Positions 35,478 to 44,798 of a stretch of 49,905 nt of DNA are shown here, in pieces. A model generated the notes under the pieces. It made no database searches and was not told the DNA's origin. It saw nothing but the letters and a program-made list of their open reading frames with translations. The position numbers were made by a program, and so were the translations under genes. Source of the DNA: Bacillus sp. ISL-37 (GTDB lineage: Bacteria > Bacillota > Bacilli > Bacillales > Cytobacillaceae); the NCBI RefSeq assembly GCF_018613315.1, contig NZ_JAGGQL010000005.1, positions 220,288-270,192 on the forward strand, in the 5' to 3' direction. The first letter of the stretch is position 1, and each line of letters starts with the position of its first letter.

Positions 35478-35587
35478 AGCGTAAGCGCCTTGATCAGCTT
35501 CATAAGAATAGGCCGGGATACCATGGGGAAGTGATGAAACAAATCCCTGGGAAGGCCGATCGATTGGAAGCCAGGCTCTGGAGCTGT
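35478..35587. repeat. Short diverged relative of the dispersed structured repeat
   Basis: AGCGTAAGCGCCTTGATCAG resembles the left end of the repeat at 22385 (AGCGCAAGCGCCTCGTTCAG), and CCAGGCTCTGGAGCTG resembles its right end (CTAGGCGCTGGAGCTG at the window start). Between them lie GGCCGGGAT and ATCCCTGGGAAGGCC, which pair. The similarity was read by eye and is not certain. Confidence 0.45.
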
Positions 35588-35666
35588 ACATTTCTATATC
35601 GAAATGGAAAATTGCTAACCACATTATCGATATTTTCTAATATTTTCCGTTTTGAGTTTGATAGAC

Positions 35667-35694
35667 AAAAGAGACGGAAGAGACCGTCTCTTTT
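35667..35694 (-). terminator. nupN terminator / partial readthrough site
   Basis: AAAAGAGACGG / CCGTCTCTTTT stem with a six-base loop on the minus strand, then TTTGTCT. It lies between nupN and nupO, which allows more binding protein than transporter, common in ABC operons. Confidence 0.8.
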
Positions 35695-35702
35695 GCACTT
35701 TT

Positions 35703-36797
35703 TTACTTGAATAAATCTCCTTGTTCAGCAGAAACCTTGATTTCTTCAGACTTGATCTTTTCGTAAGCTTCCTTTACCTTGCCAGTAGTTTCTTCGCTTA
35801 GGTTAGGGTTCTTCTCAGGAAGACCAATTCCATCGTTCTTAGCATCGAAAGTCAATGTTTTTCCGCCTGGGAATTCGCCATCAATCTCAGCTTGGACCAT
35901 ATCGAAAGCAACCTGGTCAAGCTTCTTCATTGCTGAAGTCAGGATAACTGACTTATCGCCATCGTACTTACCATCTTCAAACTGGTCAACGTCAACACCA
36001 ACGATCCAGACGTTATCTCCAGCCTTTGCACGGTTCTTAGCTTCGTTGATCGCTCCAACACCAACACCACCTGCAGCAGTGAAGATGACATCTACGCCAC
36101 GGTCATAGAATTGAGCCGCGATTTGTCCACCAGCAGCCGCGTTGTCGAATGAACCTTGATATACAACGTTCTCAGCTTTCATTGTTACATTAGTGTCAAG
36201 ATTTTCATTTGCATATTTAAGTCCTTGCTGGAAACCCCAGTTGAACTTTTGTACTGCTGGAATTTCCATACCGCCGATGAATCCAGCTTCGCCTTCCTTC
36301 AATTCAACCGCTGCAGCGACACCAGCTAGGAAACCAGACTCATGCTCAGCAAAGAATACTGCAACAGTGTTGTCTTTAACAACTGGATTATAGTCGCCAT
36401 TGTGTGGGTTTCCGTCAATGATGACGAATTTAGCATCTTCATATTTATCTTGGGCTTGGAAAACTGCTGTTTCGAATTTAAAGCCCGGTGTAATGATAAA
36501 CTTATATTCTGCATCATATAAGTTGCCGATTTCTTTTAGATATTCAGCTTCAGTCGTTCCAGCTGGCTTAAGGTACTTTGTCTTAACGCCAAGATCTTCC
36601 TCAGCCTTCAGGATTCCTTCCCAAGTGCCCTGGTTGAAAGATTTGTCATCAATCGTACCTGCGTCAGTAACCATACCAACTCTTAAGTCTGACTCCTTGC
36701 CCTTAGAACTGTCGCCTTCGTCACTTCCGCAACCTGCCAACATTGTACCTGCCGCTAAAAGCAATGACATTACCAAACCAAATTTACGCTTTTTCAA
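35703..36797 (-). CDS. nupN: Nucleoside-binding lipoprotein NupN (BmpA/Med family)
   Basis: 364 residues. Lipoprotein signal with lipobox LAGC, lipidated Cys23. BmpA/PnrA-type substrate-binding domain follows (RVGMVTDAGTIDDKSFNQGTW; VDVIFTAAGGVGVGAINEA; WIVGVDVDQ). It captures nucleosides for NupOPQ. Start TTG 36797 with a G-rich site (GGGGGG) upstream. A CodY-like box lies 39-53 bases upstream. Its terminator separates it from nupO. Confidence 0.92.
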   Translation of the reverse strand: MKKRKFGLVMSLLLAAGTMLAGCGSDEGDSSKGKESDLRVGMVTDAGTIDDKSFNQGTWEGILKAEEDLGVKTKYLKPAGTTEAEYLKEIGNLYDAEYKFIITPGFKFETAVFQAQDKYEDAKFVIIDGNPHNGDYNPVVKDNTVAVFFAEHESGFLAGVAAAVELKEGEAGFIGGMEIPAVQKFNWGFQQGLKYANENLDTNVTMKAENVVYQGSFDNAAAGGQIAAQFYDRGVDVIFTAAGGVGVGAINEAKNRAKAGDNVWIVGVDVDQFEDGKYDGDKSVILTSAMKKLDQVAFDMVQAEIDGEFPGGKTLTFDAKNDGIGLPEKNPNLSEETTGKVKEAYEKIKSEEIKVSAEQGDLFK

Positions 36798-36835
36798 GGT
36801 TTGTACCCCCCAGAGAATGTTTGTGATTTCGCAGG

Positions 36836-36850
36836 AATGTTCTGAAAAAC
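36836..36850. promoter_or_regulatory. CodY-box-like site upstream of nupN
   Basis: AATGTTCTGAAAAAC matches 12 of 15 positions of the CodY consensus AATTTTCWGAAAATT. The B. subtilis nup operon is known to be repressed by CodY, which supports the site. Confidence 0.55.
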
Positions 36851-36883
36851 CAATCAGTTAGCGTTTTCATTTCATTAAAAAAA

Positions 36884-37609
36884 TTAAATTCTTCTTCTAA
36901 GGACATGAAAACTGAACTTGTCGGCTTTAAAGTAATTGACCGAATAAAGAATTGGAACATCGTTTTCGTCGAAATGCATCTGCTTCAAAACAAGCAGTGC
37001 TGTTTCCGGCGCGCATTCAAGGATGGGTGAAATCTTCTCATGGTAGCCGATTGGCTCGATTTGAGCCACTGCATATGTCACCTTCCGGTTCGATTTTACC
37101 TCAAGAAGATGAAGCAATGACTCATCCTCAAAAGAAGAATCTTCTGGCAGGATGCTTGCGGGAATCTTGTCCAGACAATAGACAACAGGTTCACCGTTTG
37201 CAGTTCTGACCCTTTCGACGAGTGTGATTTCATCATCAAGCGAGCATGAAAAACGACGAATATCTTCTTCGGTTGGCCCAGTAGTCGTTGAGTTTAAGAA
37301 GATTGTACCAGGCTTCATCCCTGCCTGCTCAATCATGCCCGTCACGCTGTTAAGCTGTTCAATGCCTGACTCAAACAATGGTTTGGCGTTGACAAAGGTT
37401 CCTACACCATGCCTGCGAACAATGACGTTTTCTTCTTCAAGGATTCGCAATGCTTCGCGGAGAGTCGCTCTGCTAACTCCAAGTTGTTTGGCAAGATCGA
37501 ATTCTGAAGGTAATTTCTCTCTCTCTTTATATATACCTTTTTGAATATCTTGCTTCAGGTGATCGATTACTTGTAAATACAGGTGCCGGTTATCTGACTT
37601 GATCGACAT
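36884..37609 (-). CDS. ymfC: YmfC, GntR-family regulator with UTRA domain
   Basis: 241 residues, as in B. subtilis YmfC. N-terminal winged HTH (about 8-72: [43 protein letters not shown]) and a C-terminal UTRA ligand-binding domain (about 90-238). HutC subfamily. The ATG at 37609 follows GGAGGAA; an upstream start would be inside that site. An 18-bp palindrome just upstream is its probable operator. It lies directly upstream of nupN, but B. subtilis has no such proven link, so control of the nup genes is inference. Confidence 0.92.
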   Translation of the reverse strand: MSIKSDNRHLYLQVIDHLKQDIQKGIYKEREKLPSEFDLAKQLGVSRATLREALRILEEENVIVRRHGVGTFVNAKPLFESGIEQLNSVTGMIEQAGMKPGTIFLNSTTTGPTEEDIRRFSCSLDDEITLVERVRTANGEPVVYCLDKIPASILPEDSSFEDESLLHLLEVKSNRKVTYAVAQIEPIGYHEKISPILECAPETALLVLKQMHFDENDVPILYSVNYFKADKFSFHVLRRRI

Positions 37610-37636
37610 GAGGCGTTCCTCCAACCTTTGCTCAAG

Positions 37637-37654
37637 ACATCAGACATCTGATGT
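37637..37654. promoter_or_regulatory. Palindromic operator candidate for YmfC
   Basis: ACATCAGACATCTGATGT is an 18-bp palindrome apart from the central pair, positioned 28-45 bases upstream of the ymfC start codon, overlapping the expected promoter. Fits GntR/HutC autoregulation. Confidence 0.55.
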
Positions 37655-37867
37655 ATAGCATTCCTACTAATCGAAAATACTATAACACTTTTTCTGACAT
37701 AAATAAATAGTGTTTCATCATTTTGTCGAAAAAAGCTAGAATAACCAAAATTGTCACTTTTTCCAGGACAATAAACCTATGTTTTTGATATAATAGTAAT
37801 TTGTAAGCGGTTTTAATAGTATGACACTATTATTTCTACTGCAGGAGTTATGTCCTATATGATAAGC

Positions 37868-37895
37868 AAAAGCCGGATGTGACCATCCGGCTTTT
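37868..37895. terminator. spoIIIE terminator
   Basis: AAAAGCCGGATG / CATCCGGCTTTT with a four-base loop; symmetrical tails. Confidence 0.85.
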
Positions 37896-37916
37896 GTCTC
37901 TTTTCAAATATCGATC

Positions 37917-40253
37917 TTATGCTTCTTCTGACTTAGCCACCAGTACGGTCCTTGGTTTACTTCCTTCATAAGGACCAACGACACCGCGCAGCTCCATTTC
38001 ATCAATCAGCCTTGCCGCGCGTGAATATCCTATCCTGAATCTCCTTTGCAGCATGGATACAGAAGCTGTTTGCATTTCCACCACAAGGTTTACAGCATCA
38101 CCGTACAATTCATCTTCAACCTCAGACGTGTTCTCAGGTATATCTTCTGGAATCATTTCCTCCTGATACTGTGCCTTTTGTTGGCCAATGACGAAGTTTA
38201 CAACCTCTTCAACCTCTTCATCGGATAAGAAAGCTCCCTGCACCCTGACAGGCTTGGATGCACCGACCGGCAGGAACAGCATATCTCCTCTTCCTAGCAG
38301 CTTTTCGGCGCCGCCCATATCAAGAATCGTCCGTGAGTCTGTCATCGAAGAAACCGCAAATGCAATTCTAGACGGAATATTTGCTTTGATTACCCCTGTA
38401 ATGACATCTACAGACGGTCTCTGCGTAGCAATGATCAGGTGGATCCCCGCAGCTCGTGCCATCTGAGCGAGTCTGGTGATTGAATCTTCAACATCAGAAG
38501 ATGCGACCATCATTAAGTCAGCTAGCTCGTCCACAATTACGACAATGAATGGTAGCAGAGGCTGGTTTGCTTCTTCCTCGCTATTATACCTCTTAATATA
38601 TTCATTGTAGCCTTCTATGTTCCTTGTACCAGTGTGTGAGAAGAGCTCATAGCGCCTTTCCATCTCACTGACCACTTTTTTCAGTGCCTGGGATGCTTTC
38701 TTAGCATCGGTGACGACAGGGGCCAGCAGATGAGGAACTCCATTATAAACATTCAACTCTACCATTTTCGGATCAATCATCATCAGTTTGACTTCATGAG
38801 GCTTTGCCTTCATGAGAATACTAGTGATGATCCCGTTAATACATACACTCTTGCCGCTTCCCGTAGCACCAGCAACAAGAAGGTGGGGCATTTTATTCAA
38901 TTCTGCAAGTACTGCTTCACCAGTAATATCGCGTCCTAAACCAATTTGCAGTTTTGACCCAGGTTTGTTGTGCTGCTTTGAATCAATAACTTCCCGTAAA
39001 GAAACCATTGCCACCTCGGAATTAGGCACCTCTATTCCAATGGCTGATTTCCCTGGTATAGGCGCTTCGATCCTGATATCCTTCGCAGCCAAAGCTAGTG
39101 CCAGATCATCGTTCAGACTTACAATTCTGCTGACCTTGACACCGACGTCCGGGTGCACTTCATATTTCGTAACAGCAGGACCAAGGTGCACCTGGGTAAC
39201 CCTTGCCTTTACACCAAAGCTATGGAATGTACGTTCGAGCTTGGCCGCATTGGCATGAATCATTTCGTATTCTCCACTCTGGTCGGTTTTATTCGGCAGC
39301 TTCAATATGTCGATTGGCGGCAGCTCATATGAGGTATTCTCTACCTCAGTAAAAGTAATGGGCTGTGGCAATTCGTCACCGCCATCTTCTTTGTCAGTTG
39401 CAGGTTTAGCCTTCTTCTCCGGCTGCTGTGGCTGTGCTTCAGCAGAGTTTGCATAAGCTCGCTCCGCAAAGCTGGAGATGATTGGCTCCGGAGCTGGTTC
39501 TGAGTTAAGGTCAATTGTTTCTTCAACAGACGCTTCCCGCGTATCAGCCTGTTTGCTCTCGGTTTTTGCCTGTTTCGCTTCGAGCGTCTTGGCTTCCCTT
39601 CTATACTGTTGATCTTCTTTCCACTGTTTTAGATCATCAATGAATGAAATCCATTGGCCTCTGATAAAACTGCCAATCGGTGTAAGTATTTTCCCCGCAA
39701 CTTCACTAAAGGTTTTCCCTGTAACGAGAATCGCTCCAATGATGATTAGTAGAAAAGCAATCAATTGAGATCCTGCTGCATCAAACAAAAAGTAAAACAG
39801 CGCAAACATCACAGCCCCGATCATCCCGCCTCCGAGGTCTGTCGTGCTTGTCTCTCCTTTTGCTTCCATGACATATAGCTCAAAAGTATTTTTAATGACA
39901 CTAGGATCCTCAAACTTGCCTCCATTGGATAATAGTTCGAATAACGTCACGTGACTTAATAACAAGATTGCACCAACAATCAGATATGTACCAAGCAATT
40001 TGGTATGGAATATAAATGGGAGACTGCGTTTCCACATAATATAGATACTGAACACGACCAGCCCTACCAGACTGAGCATATACCATTCCCCGAAGAAAAA
40101 GCGGAAAAACATAACTACCGCCCTTCCTACTGCACCCAAATCCGCCATCGCTATGATGGCCAACGCGAGCAGTGCTAACCCGGCAAGTTCATATTGAACT
40201 GTTGTTTTCAATGTACTCTTCTTTCTCGATTGCCGTCTTTTCTTTTTGGCCAT
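37917..40253 (-). CDS. spoIIIE: DNA translocase SpoIIIE (FtsK family)
   Basis: 778 residues. Four N-terminal membrane helices (about 25-175), a Glu/Gln/Pro-rich linker (about 200-290), the alpha/beta motor with Walker [11 protein letters not shown] (about 455) and Walker [14 protein letters not shown], and a C-terminal gamma winged helix (about 705-770: [24 protein letters not shown]). It pumps the chromosome into the forespore across the septum. ATG after AGGTGATAAA. Conserved next to ymfC and ylzJ-tepA. Confidence 0.96.
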   Translation of the reverse strand: MAKKKRRQSRKKSTLKTTVQYELAGLALLALAIIAMADLGAVGRAVVMFFRFFFGEWYMLSLVGLVVFSIYIMWKRSLPFIFHTKLLGTYLIVGAILLLSHVTLFELLSNGGKFEDPSVIKNTFELYVMEAKGETSTTDLGGGMIGAVMFALFYFLFDAAGSQLIAFLLIIIGAILVTGKTFSEVAGKILTPIGSFIRGQWISFIDDLKQWKEDQQYRREAKTLEAKQAKTESKQADTREASVEETIDLNSEPAPEPIISSFAERAYANSAEAQPQQPEKKAKPATDKEDGGDELPQPITFTEVENTSYELPPIDILKLPNKTDQSGEYEMIHANAAKLERTFHSFGVKARVTQVHLGPAVTKYEVHPDVGVKVSRIVSLNDDLALALAAKDIRIEAPIPGKSAIGIEVPNSEVAMVSLREVIDSKQHNKPGSKLQIGLGRDITGEAVLAELNKMPHLLVAGATGSGKSVCINGIITSILMKAKPHEVKLMMIDPKMVELNVYNGVPHLLAPVVTDAKKASQALKKVVSEMERRYELFSHTGTRNIEGYNEYIKRYNSEEEANQPLLPFIVVIVDELADLMMVASSDVEDSITRLAQMARAAGIHLIIATQRPSVDVITGVIKANIPSRIAFAVSSMTDSRTILDMGGAEKLLGRGDMLFLPVGASKPVRVQGAFLSDEEVEEVVNFVIGQQKAQYQEEMIPEDIPENTSEVEDELYGDAVNLVVEMQTASVSMLQRRFRIGYSRAARLIDEMELRGVVGPYEGSKPRTVLVAKSEEA

Positions 40254-40330
40254 TTTATCACCTGAATATTTATAGCTTCACTATCAGCATAAACAACGAG
40301 TCCTGTTCTCAAACTTCAGTAAGAAGAAAA

Positions 40331-40348
40331 GCAGCCCTATTCGGCTGC
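40331..40348 (-). terminator. tepA-ylzJ terminator
   Basis: GCAGCC / GGCTGC stem with minus-strand tail TTTTCTTCTT. Confidence 0.7.
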
Positions 40349-40512
40349 CAATGCTTTAGTGTAACCATATTATATCATATTTGCCAATAGAATCGGCACA
40401 ATCGTTTTTTTTAAATAGCTGGTGCTGGAGCACTTTTCGAGGTTGCATCTAAACTGTTTACATTTTTAGCACTCGTACTGACCGTTTTACTTAAGTCAAG
40501 AAATCAACTTAT

Positions 40513-40722
40513 CTAAGATAGTGTAATTGTCGAACCCGGTAAACATGTAGGTTCCATGTAATGGTTTGGATCAGTACTCATTACCCTAACTACCCGATAC
40601 TCGTGATTCTCGGTCAATTCAGCCATGATAGGGATTCCGTTATAACTAACCATAACCTGATTTACGGCTCCCTCTTCTGGAGGGAATACCTGTTCATGCG
40701 GCATCATAGTGTAAAGGATCAT
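40513..40722 (-). CDS. ylzJ: YlzJ-like protein
   Basis: 69 residues, beginning [13 protein letters not shown] as in the YlzJ family, with a beta-rich centre. Function unknown. Its ATG overlaps the tepA stop (ATGA), so it is co-translated. The same small gene follows tepA in B. subtilis. Confidence 0.9.
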   Translation of the reverse strand: MILYTMMPHEQVFPPEEGAVNQVMVSYNGIPIMAELTENHEYRVVRVMSTDPNHYMEPTCLPGSTITLS

Positions 40723-41459
40723 TGTACAATCACTTCAGACTTTTGTTTATTCAAATCAATTAATTCATTTAACTTCTTCATCGCCTGTCCTATGCCGCCA
40801 ACTTCGTGGATGAGACCGGTCTCTACTGCATCATGGCCGACAACGTTCGTTCCAATGTCCCTTGTCAGGTTTCCTTTGGCAAACATCAACTCTTTGAAGG
40901 TTTCTTCAGGGATATTGGAATGCTTCGTAACAAAGTTAACGACTCTTTCCTGCATTTTATCGAGATATTCAAAAGTTTGCGGCACTCCAATGACAAGTCC
41001 AGTCAACCTGATCGGATGAATCGTCATCGTGGCCGTCTCCGCAATGAACGAATAATCACATGAAACCGCTATTGGCACTCCGATGGAATGTCCGCCGCCC
41101 AGGACAATTGAAACTGTCGGCTTTGAGAGTGAAGCCAGCATCTCCGATATAGCCAATCCTGCCTCCACATCCCCTCCAACAGTATTCAAGATAACAAGCA
41201 ACCCTTCAATATTCTGGTTTTGTTCAATGGCTACAATTTGAGGAATCAAATGTTCATATTTCGTCGTTTTATTATGAGGCGGAAGCTGCATATGCCCTTC
41301 GATTTGACCGACAATCGTCAAACAATGAATTTTTGAATCCTGAGACAGCTGGGGTACATTCGTCTGACCAAGCTGTTGGATCTTCTCAAGAAGACCAGAT
41401 GGTTTGTTCTCCTTATCCCCTTGCTGACCTTCCTGGTTTTCTGAACTGAATTTATTCAT
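40719..41459 (-). CDS. tepA: TepA, ClpP-like serine protease (translocation-enhancing protein)
   Basis: 246 residues. ClpP/crotonase fold (about 45-225) with catalytic serine in GGGHSIGVP (about 124) and the early [13 protein letters not shown] loop. N-terminal 40 residues polar and low complexity ([15 protein letters not shown]). It is reported to act in protein secretion or forespore protein turnover in B. subtilis. ATG after GAAGGGAGCATAAGGA. Between rnjB and spoIIIE, as in B. subtilis. Confidence 0.92.
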   Translation of the reverse strand: MNKFSSENQEGQQGDKENKPSGLLEKIQQLGQTNVPQLSQDSKIHCLTIVGQIEGHMQLPPHNKTTKYEHLIPQIVAIEQNQNIEGLLVILNTVGGDVEAGLAISEMLASLSKPTVSIVLGGGHSIGVPIAVSCDYSFIAETATMTIHPIRLTGLVIGVPQTFEYLDKMQERVVNFVTKHSNIPEETFKELMFAKGNLTRDIGTNVVGHDAVETGLIHEVGGIGQAMKKLNELIDLNKQKSEVIVQ

Positions 41460-41558
41460 ATCCTTATGCTCCCTTCAGGCATGATAATTTTAGTATGAAC
41501 ATCATCATCAATTTCATTCCAGAGCGAAAAGAGACATAAACATTTATAATTAAAAAAC

Positions 41559-41575
41559 ACTGACATTGAGCCAGT
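41559..41575 (-). terminator. rnjB terminator
   Basis: ACTGGC / GTCAGT stem with one mismatch; minus-strand tail GTTTTTT. Confidence 0.65.
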
Positions 41576-41587
41576 ACTTTATCGTGC

Positions 41588-43258
41588 TTATTTAACTTCC
41601 ATTATGATTGGCATGATCATTGGACGGCGTTTTGTTTTTTCATATAGGTATTGGCTCAGTGAATCACGTATATCTTGTTTTAGACTGTTCCAATCGAATG
41701 ACTCTTTATTAGTATTTTTCTCTACGACCTCTTTTACCAGGGTAGTTGAATCCGCCATCAGCTTTTCTGATTCACGTACATAGACGAAACCGCGGGATAT
41801 AATTTCAGGACCGGCAGCAATTTTTCTGTCTGCTTTATTCAGTGTGACGACTACAATTAAAACACCGTCCTGCGAGAGCAGCCTGCGATCACGTAGAACA
41901 ATATTGCCTACATCCCCTACTCCGATTCCGTCAATCAATGTATTCCCTGCCTGTACCTTCTCTGTGGACTTTAGTTTTCCACCAGAAATTTCAATAACGT
42001 CACCGCGGTCCGGGATGTAAATATTCTCTTCCAAAATTCCGCATGACTGCGCTAACTTTTTGTGGGCCTTGAGCATTTTGTATTCACCGTGAACAGGAAT
42101 GAAAAACTTTGGGTTCATCAAATTGATCATGAATTTCAGTTCTTCCTGACTTCCATGGCTTGAAACCTGAACATTCTTTTTGCTTGATACTACGTTTGCT
42201 CCGGCTCGGTAAAGCATATCCATTGTCTTAAAAATAAATACTTCACTTCCCCTTAATGGAGATGCAGCAAACAATACTGTGTCCCCTTCCTGGATATTCA
42301 CCTGGGGATGTACTTGTTTAGCCATTTTTTGAAGGGCTTCAATTGGCTCGCCCTGATTTCCCGTGGTTAAAATAACTACCTGATTATCTTCATAGTTCTC
42401 CAAATCATTTACCGATATAATCAAGTCCTTTTCAACCTGTATGTAGCCAAGTTGTAATGCTATGTCATAGACACGTTTCAGGCTTTTCCCTGCCACAGCT
42501 ACCTTACGGGCATTTGCCGCCGCACTGTCAAAGAGATGCTGGATTCTGTTTAGGTCAGAGGCAAAGCAGGCAGCAATGATTCTGCCCTGTGCATTATGAA
42601 ATACATTAGACAACTCAGAAACCACGGTTGATTCAGATGGAGTATATCCTGGTCTCTCAGCCTCTGTACTGTCAGAAAGCAGGCAGAGAACTCCTTTTTC
42701 ACCAATTGCGGCCATCTTGCCTATTTCAGGCTTGTATAGTGGGGCAGCAGCCTGATCGAATTTAAAATCCCCGGTATGTACGATTGCACCTTCTGAGGTA
42801 TTGATGCTGATGCCAACTGAATCAGGGATACTGTGATTGGTCTTGAAGAAGGAAACAGAAACACTGTCGAAATTCAAAACAGTATCTGCATTGATTTCAT
42901 GAAAGTCAACTGTACCAGAGAATTCCTGTTCTTTCATCTTCTCCTTCGCAAGGGCAATAGTAAGCTTTGTTCCATAAACAGGAACATTTATTTTTCTCAA
43001 AACATAAGTTAATGCGCCAATGTGGTCTTCATGCCCATGCGTCAGTAGAATTGCCTTTACCCTTTCACTATTAGAAGTTAAATAAGAAAAATCGGGAATG
43101 ACAATATCGATCCCCAGCATCTCATCTTCGGGGAACATTAATCCTGCATCAACCACAAAAATATCACCGTCCACTTCGGTGACGTACATATTCTTACCGA
43201 TTTCCCCTACTCCACCAAGTGCGATGATTTTTATATTTTCATTTTTCTTCGTATTCAA
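41588..43258 (-). CDS. rnjB: Ribonuclease J2
   Basis: 556 residues of the beta-CASP metallo-beta-lactamase family. Metal site HGHEDHIG (about 74-81), then HTGDFKFDQ and beta-CASP motifs (LLSDSTEAERPGYTPSE; GNQGEPIEAL; SSHGSQEELK). C-terminal MIMPIIMEVK. By position between dapA and tepA it is RnjB. Here the zinc motif looks complete, while I recall the B. subtilis J2 motif as degenerate. Start TTG 43258 after AGGAGGAG. It works with RNase J1 and RNase Y in mRNA turnover. Confidence 0.9.
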   Translation of the reverse strand: MNTKKNENIKIIALGGVGEIGKNMYVTEVDGDIFVVDAGLMFPEDEMLGIDIVIPDFSYLTSNSERVKAILLTHGHEDHIGALTYVLRKINVPVYGTKLTIALAKEKMKEQEFSGTVDFHEINADTVLNFDSVSVSFFKTNHSIPDSVGISINTSEGAIVHTGDFKFDQAAAPLYKPEIGKMAAIGEKGVLCLLSDSTEAERPGYTPSESTVVSELSNVFHNAQGRIIAACFASDLNRIQHLFDSAAANARKVAVAGKSLKRVYDIALQLGYIQVEKDLIISVNDLENYEDNQVVILTTGNQGEPIEALQKMAKQVHPQVNIQEGDTVLFAASPLRGSEVFIFKTMDMLYRAGANVVSSKKNVQVSSHGSQEELKFMINLMNPKFFIPVHGEYKMLKAHKKLAQSCGILEENIYIPDRGDVIEISGGKLKSTEKVQAGNTLIDGIGVGDVGNIVLRDRRLLSQDGVLIVVVTLNKADRKIAAGPEIISRGFVYVRESEKLMADSTTLVKEVVEKNTNKESFDWNSLKQDIRDSLSQYLYEKTKRRPMIMPIIMEVK

Positions 43259-43309
43259 GTCTACGCTCCTCCTATGCTGTTATATCTCCGTCCGTGACCA
43301 ATTAATAAC

Positions 43310-43339
43310 ATTATACTTGATGACAGAAAATCTTGACAA
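43310..43339 (-). promoter_or_regulatory. Sigma-A promoter of rnjB
   Basis: Minus strand TTGTCA (43334-43339), 18 bases, TATAAT (43310-43315), about 50 bases upstream of the start codon. Confidence 0.55.
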
Positions 43340-43453
43340 CTTAATATCCTTAGCTATTTTTTGGCTGACAGAAACCCGATTTTTCATTAATCTGCTTTTA
43401 TCCTTTAGAACCAGCATTAGTGTTTATTTTACATTTTAGGTCAGGAGGGTGGC

Positions 43454-43802
43454 AAAATGTCTAAATAACTGTACTTAATAGACATTTCGGGCCGTGTGTT
43501 CTTTCAAAATGTCCTGGAAAATGCATTTAATGGACATTTCGGAGCATGAGCACTTTCAAAATGTCCAAGAAGCATTATTTATTAGACATTTCAGAGCATG
43601 AGCACTTTCAAAATGTCCAAGAAACTGTGTTTATTAGACATTTCAGAGCATGAGCACTTTCGAAATGTCCAAGAAGCATTATTTATTAGACATTTCGGAG
43701 CATGAGCACTTTCAAAATGTCCAAGAAGCATTATTTATTAGACATTTCGGAGCATGAGCACATTTTATATGTTCAATAAGGAAGACATAATGACATTTCG
43801 GA
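43454..43802. repeat. Tandem array B: seven 52-bp units with inverted arms
   Basis: Units start at 43454, 43506, 43558, 43610, 43662, 43714 and 43766 (last one degenerate). Each has arm AAATGTC, a 19-nt loop, arm GACATTT and a 19-nt linker such as CGGAGCATGAGCACTTTCA. So arms alternate in direction every 26 bases. Unit 1 has 9-bp arms AAATGTCTA / TAGACATTT and unit 2 has AAATGTCC / GGACATTT, a compensatory change. The array lies between the dapA terminator and the rnjB promoter. Confidence 0.95.
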
Positions 43803-43840
43803 AATTCTATAGGTCAAAAATTGCTTTTTTTACATTTCAA

Positions 43841-43865
43841 AGGCCAACCCCGAAAAGGTTGGCCT
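43841..43865 (-). terminator. dapA terminator
   Basis: AGGCCAACC / GGTTGGCCT stem with a seven-base loop; minus-strand tail TTTG. Confidence 0.8.
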
Positions 43866-43873
43866 AACACAAT

Positions 43874-44740
43874 TTATTGAAATAGTTTAGCTACTGCGGA
43901 TCTTTCTTGTTCAGTCAATGGCACCATTGGCAAGCGTACAGATCCAACATCAAGTCCTTTTAGCTGCAATGCCGTTTTGACTGGTGCAGGGCTTGGAGCC
44001 GCGAAGAGTCCTTGCATGATTGGCAGCAGGCGCTGGTGCAGTTTCGCTGCGTCCGCATTTCTTCCGCTGAAGAATGCATCGACCATAGCTTGCATTTCAT
44101 TTCCAATTACATGTGAAGCTACAGATACAATTCCAGTACCGCCGATTGCAAGCACTGGCAGAGTCAATCCATCATCTCCACTGTATAGAAGGAAATCGTC
44201 CGGTGTATTCGCGATGATTTGCGTCATGGCGTTCAAGTCACCGCTCGCTTCTTTTACAGCGACAATGTTCGGGATTTCAGCAAGCCTGATGATTGTTTCT
44301 GGCAGAATGTTGACTACTGACCTGCCCGGAATATTATACACCATTACTGGCAGTGAGGTAGCTGCAGCAGCTGCCTTAAAATGCTGGTAAAGTCCCTCTT
44401 GGTTTGGCTTATTATAGTATGGTGCTACGATCATGATCGCGTCCGCACCAATCTCTTCTGCTTTTTTAGTCAGTTCGATGGTAGCATAAGTGTTGTTGCT
44501 GCCCGTTCCGGCAATGACGGGAATCCTCTTGTCAACAACTTTCACGACGTGCTGGAATAATGCGATTTTCTCTTCTTTAGATAGAGTCGGGGATTCACCT
44601 GTTGTCCCTGCAACAACAAGCGAATCTGTCCCGTTATCGATCAAATGGTTTACTAGCTGGGTCGTTTTATTGAAATCAATGTGACCTTTGTGGTCAAATG
44701 GGGTCACCATTGCTGTGGATACTCTTCCGAATTGAACCAT
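43874..44740 (-). CDS. dapA: 4-hydroxy-tetrahydrodipicolinate synthase
   Basis: 288 residues. Schiff-base lysine in IVAVKEASGD (about 163) and catalytic Tyr in VYNIPGRS; GTTGESPTL near 44 is the signature loop. It condenses aspartate semialdehyde with pyruvate at the start of the lysine/DAP branch; its product also feeds dipicolinate. ATG after GAGGAGTG. Last gene of the asd-dapG-dapA cluster. Confidence 0.97.
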   Translation of the reverse strand: MVQFGRVSTAMVTPFDHKGHIDFNKTTQLVNHLIDNGTDSLVVAGTTGESPTLSKEEKIALFQHVVKVVDKRIPVIAGTGSNNTYATIELTKKAEEIGADAIMIVAPYYNKPNQEGLYQHFKAAAAATSLPVMVYNIPGRSVVNILPETIIRLAEIPNIVAVKEASGDLNAMTQIIANTPDDFLLYSGDDGLTLPVLAIGGTGIVSVASHVIGNEMQAMVDAFFSGRNADAAKLHQRLLPIMQGLFAAPSPAPVKTALQLKGLDVGSVRLPMVPLTEQERSAVAKLFQ

Positions 44741-44798
44741 TCCTGTTCACTCCTCTTCTGAAAGGCTTCCGGCTTCAGAGGCTGGAAGCAAAATCTTT

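Larger units (their letters stand above)
37610..37916. other. Intergenic region between spoIIIE and ymfC
   Basis: Holds the ymfC operator (37637-37654), a cre-like site at 37802-37815 (TGTAAGCGGTTTTA on the plus strand, one mismatch from cre) and the spoIIIE terminator. No gene was seen apart from a ten-codon frame judged spurious. Confidence 0.5.

Noticed and set aside
35435-35542. N-terminal extension of NupO
   Set aside because: The added residues cover part of a degenerate repeat. ABC proteins of this type begin near MSYVVEMLNIRK, and the RBS AAAGGTGAG fits only the ATG at 35434.
37852-37884. Ten-codon plus-strand leader peptide before the hairpin at 37868
   Set aside because: An AGGAG and ATG precede the hairpin, but it ends inside the spoIIIE terminator with no gene behind it on that strand.
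40429-40505. Small coding frame downstream of ylzJ (minus strand, rich in Ser, Ala and Pro)
   Set aside because: The frame looks peptide-like but has no start codon or ribosome binding site.
43454-43802. CRISPR array
   Set aside because: Both arms, loop and linker repeat in every unit. There are no unique spacers of constant length and no cas genes in the window; the same holds for arrays A and C.
44764-44788. Terminator between dapG and dapA
   Set aside because: A hairpin GCTTCC.GC / GC.GGAAGC is present but lacks a T-run, and both genes belong to one pathway. It may be a processing or stability stem, but the evidence was not enough to list it.
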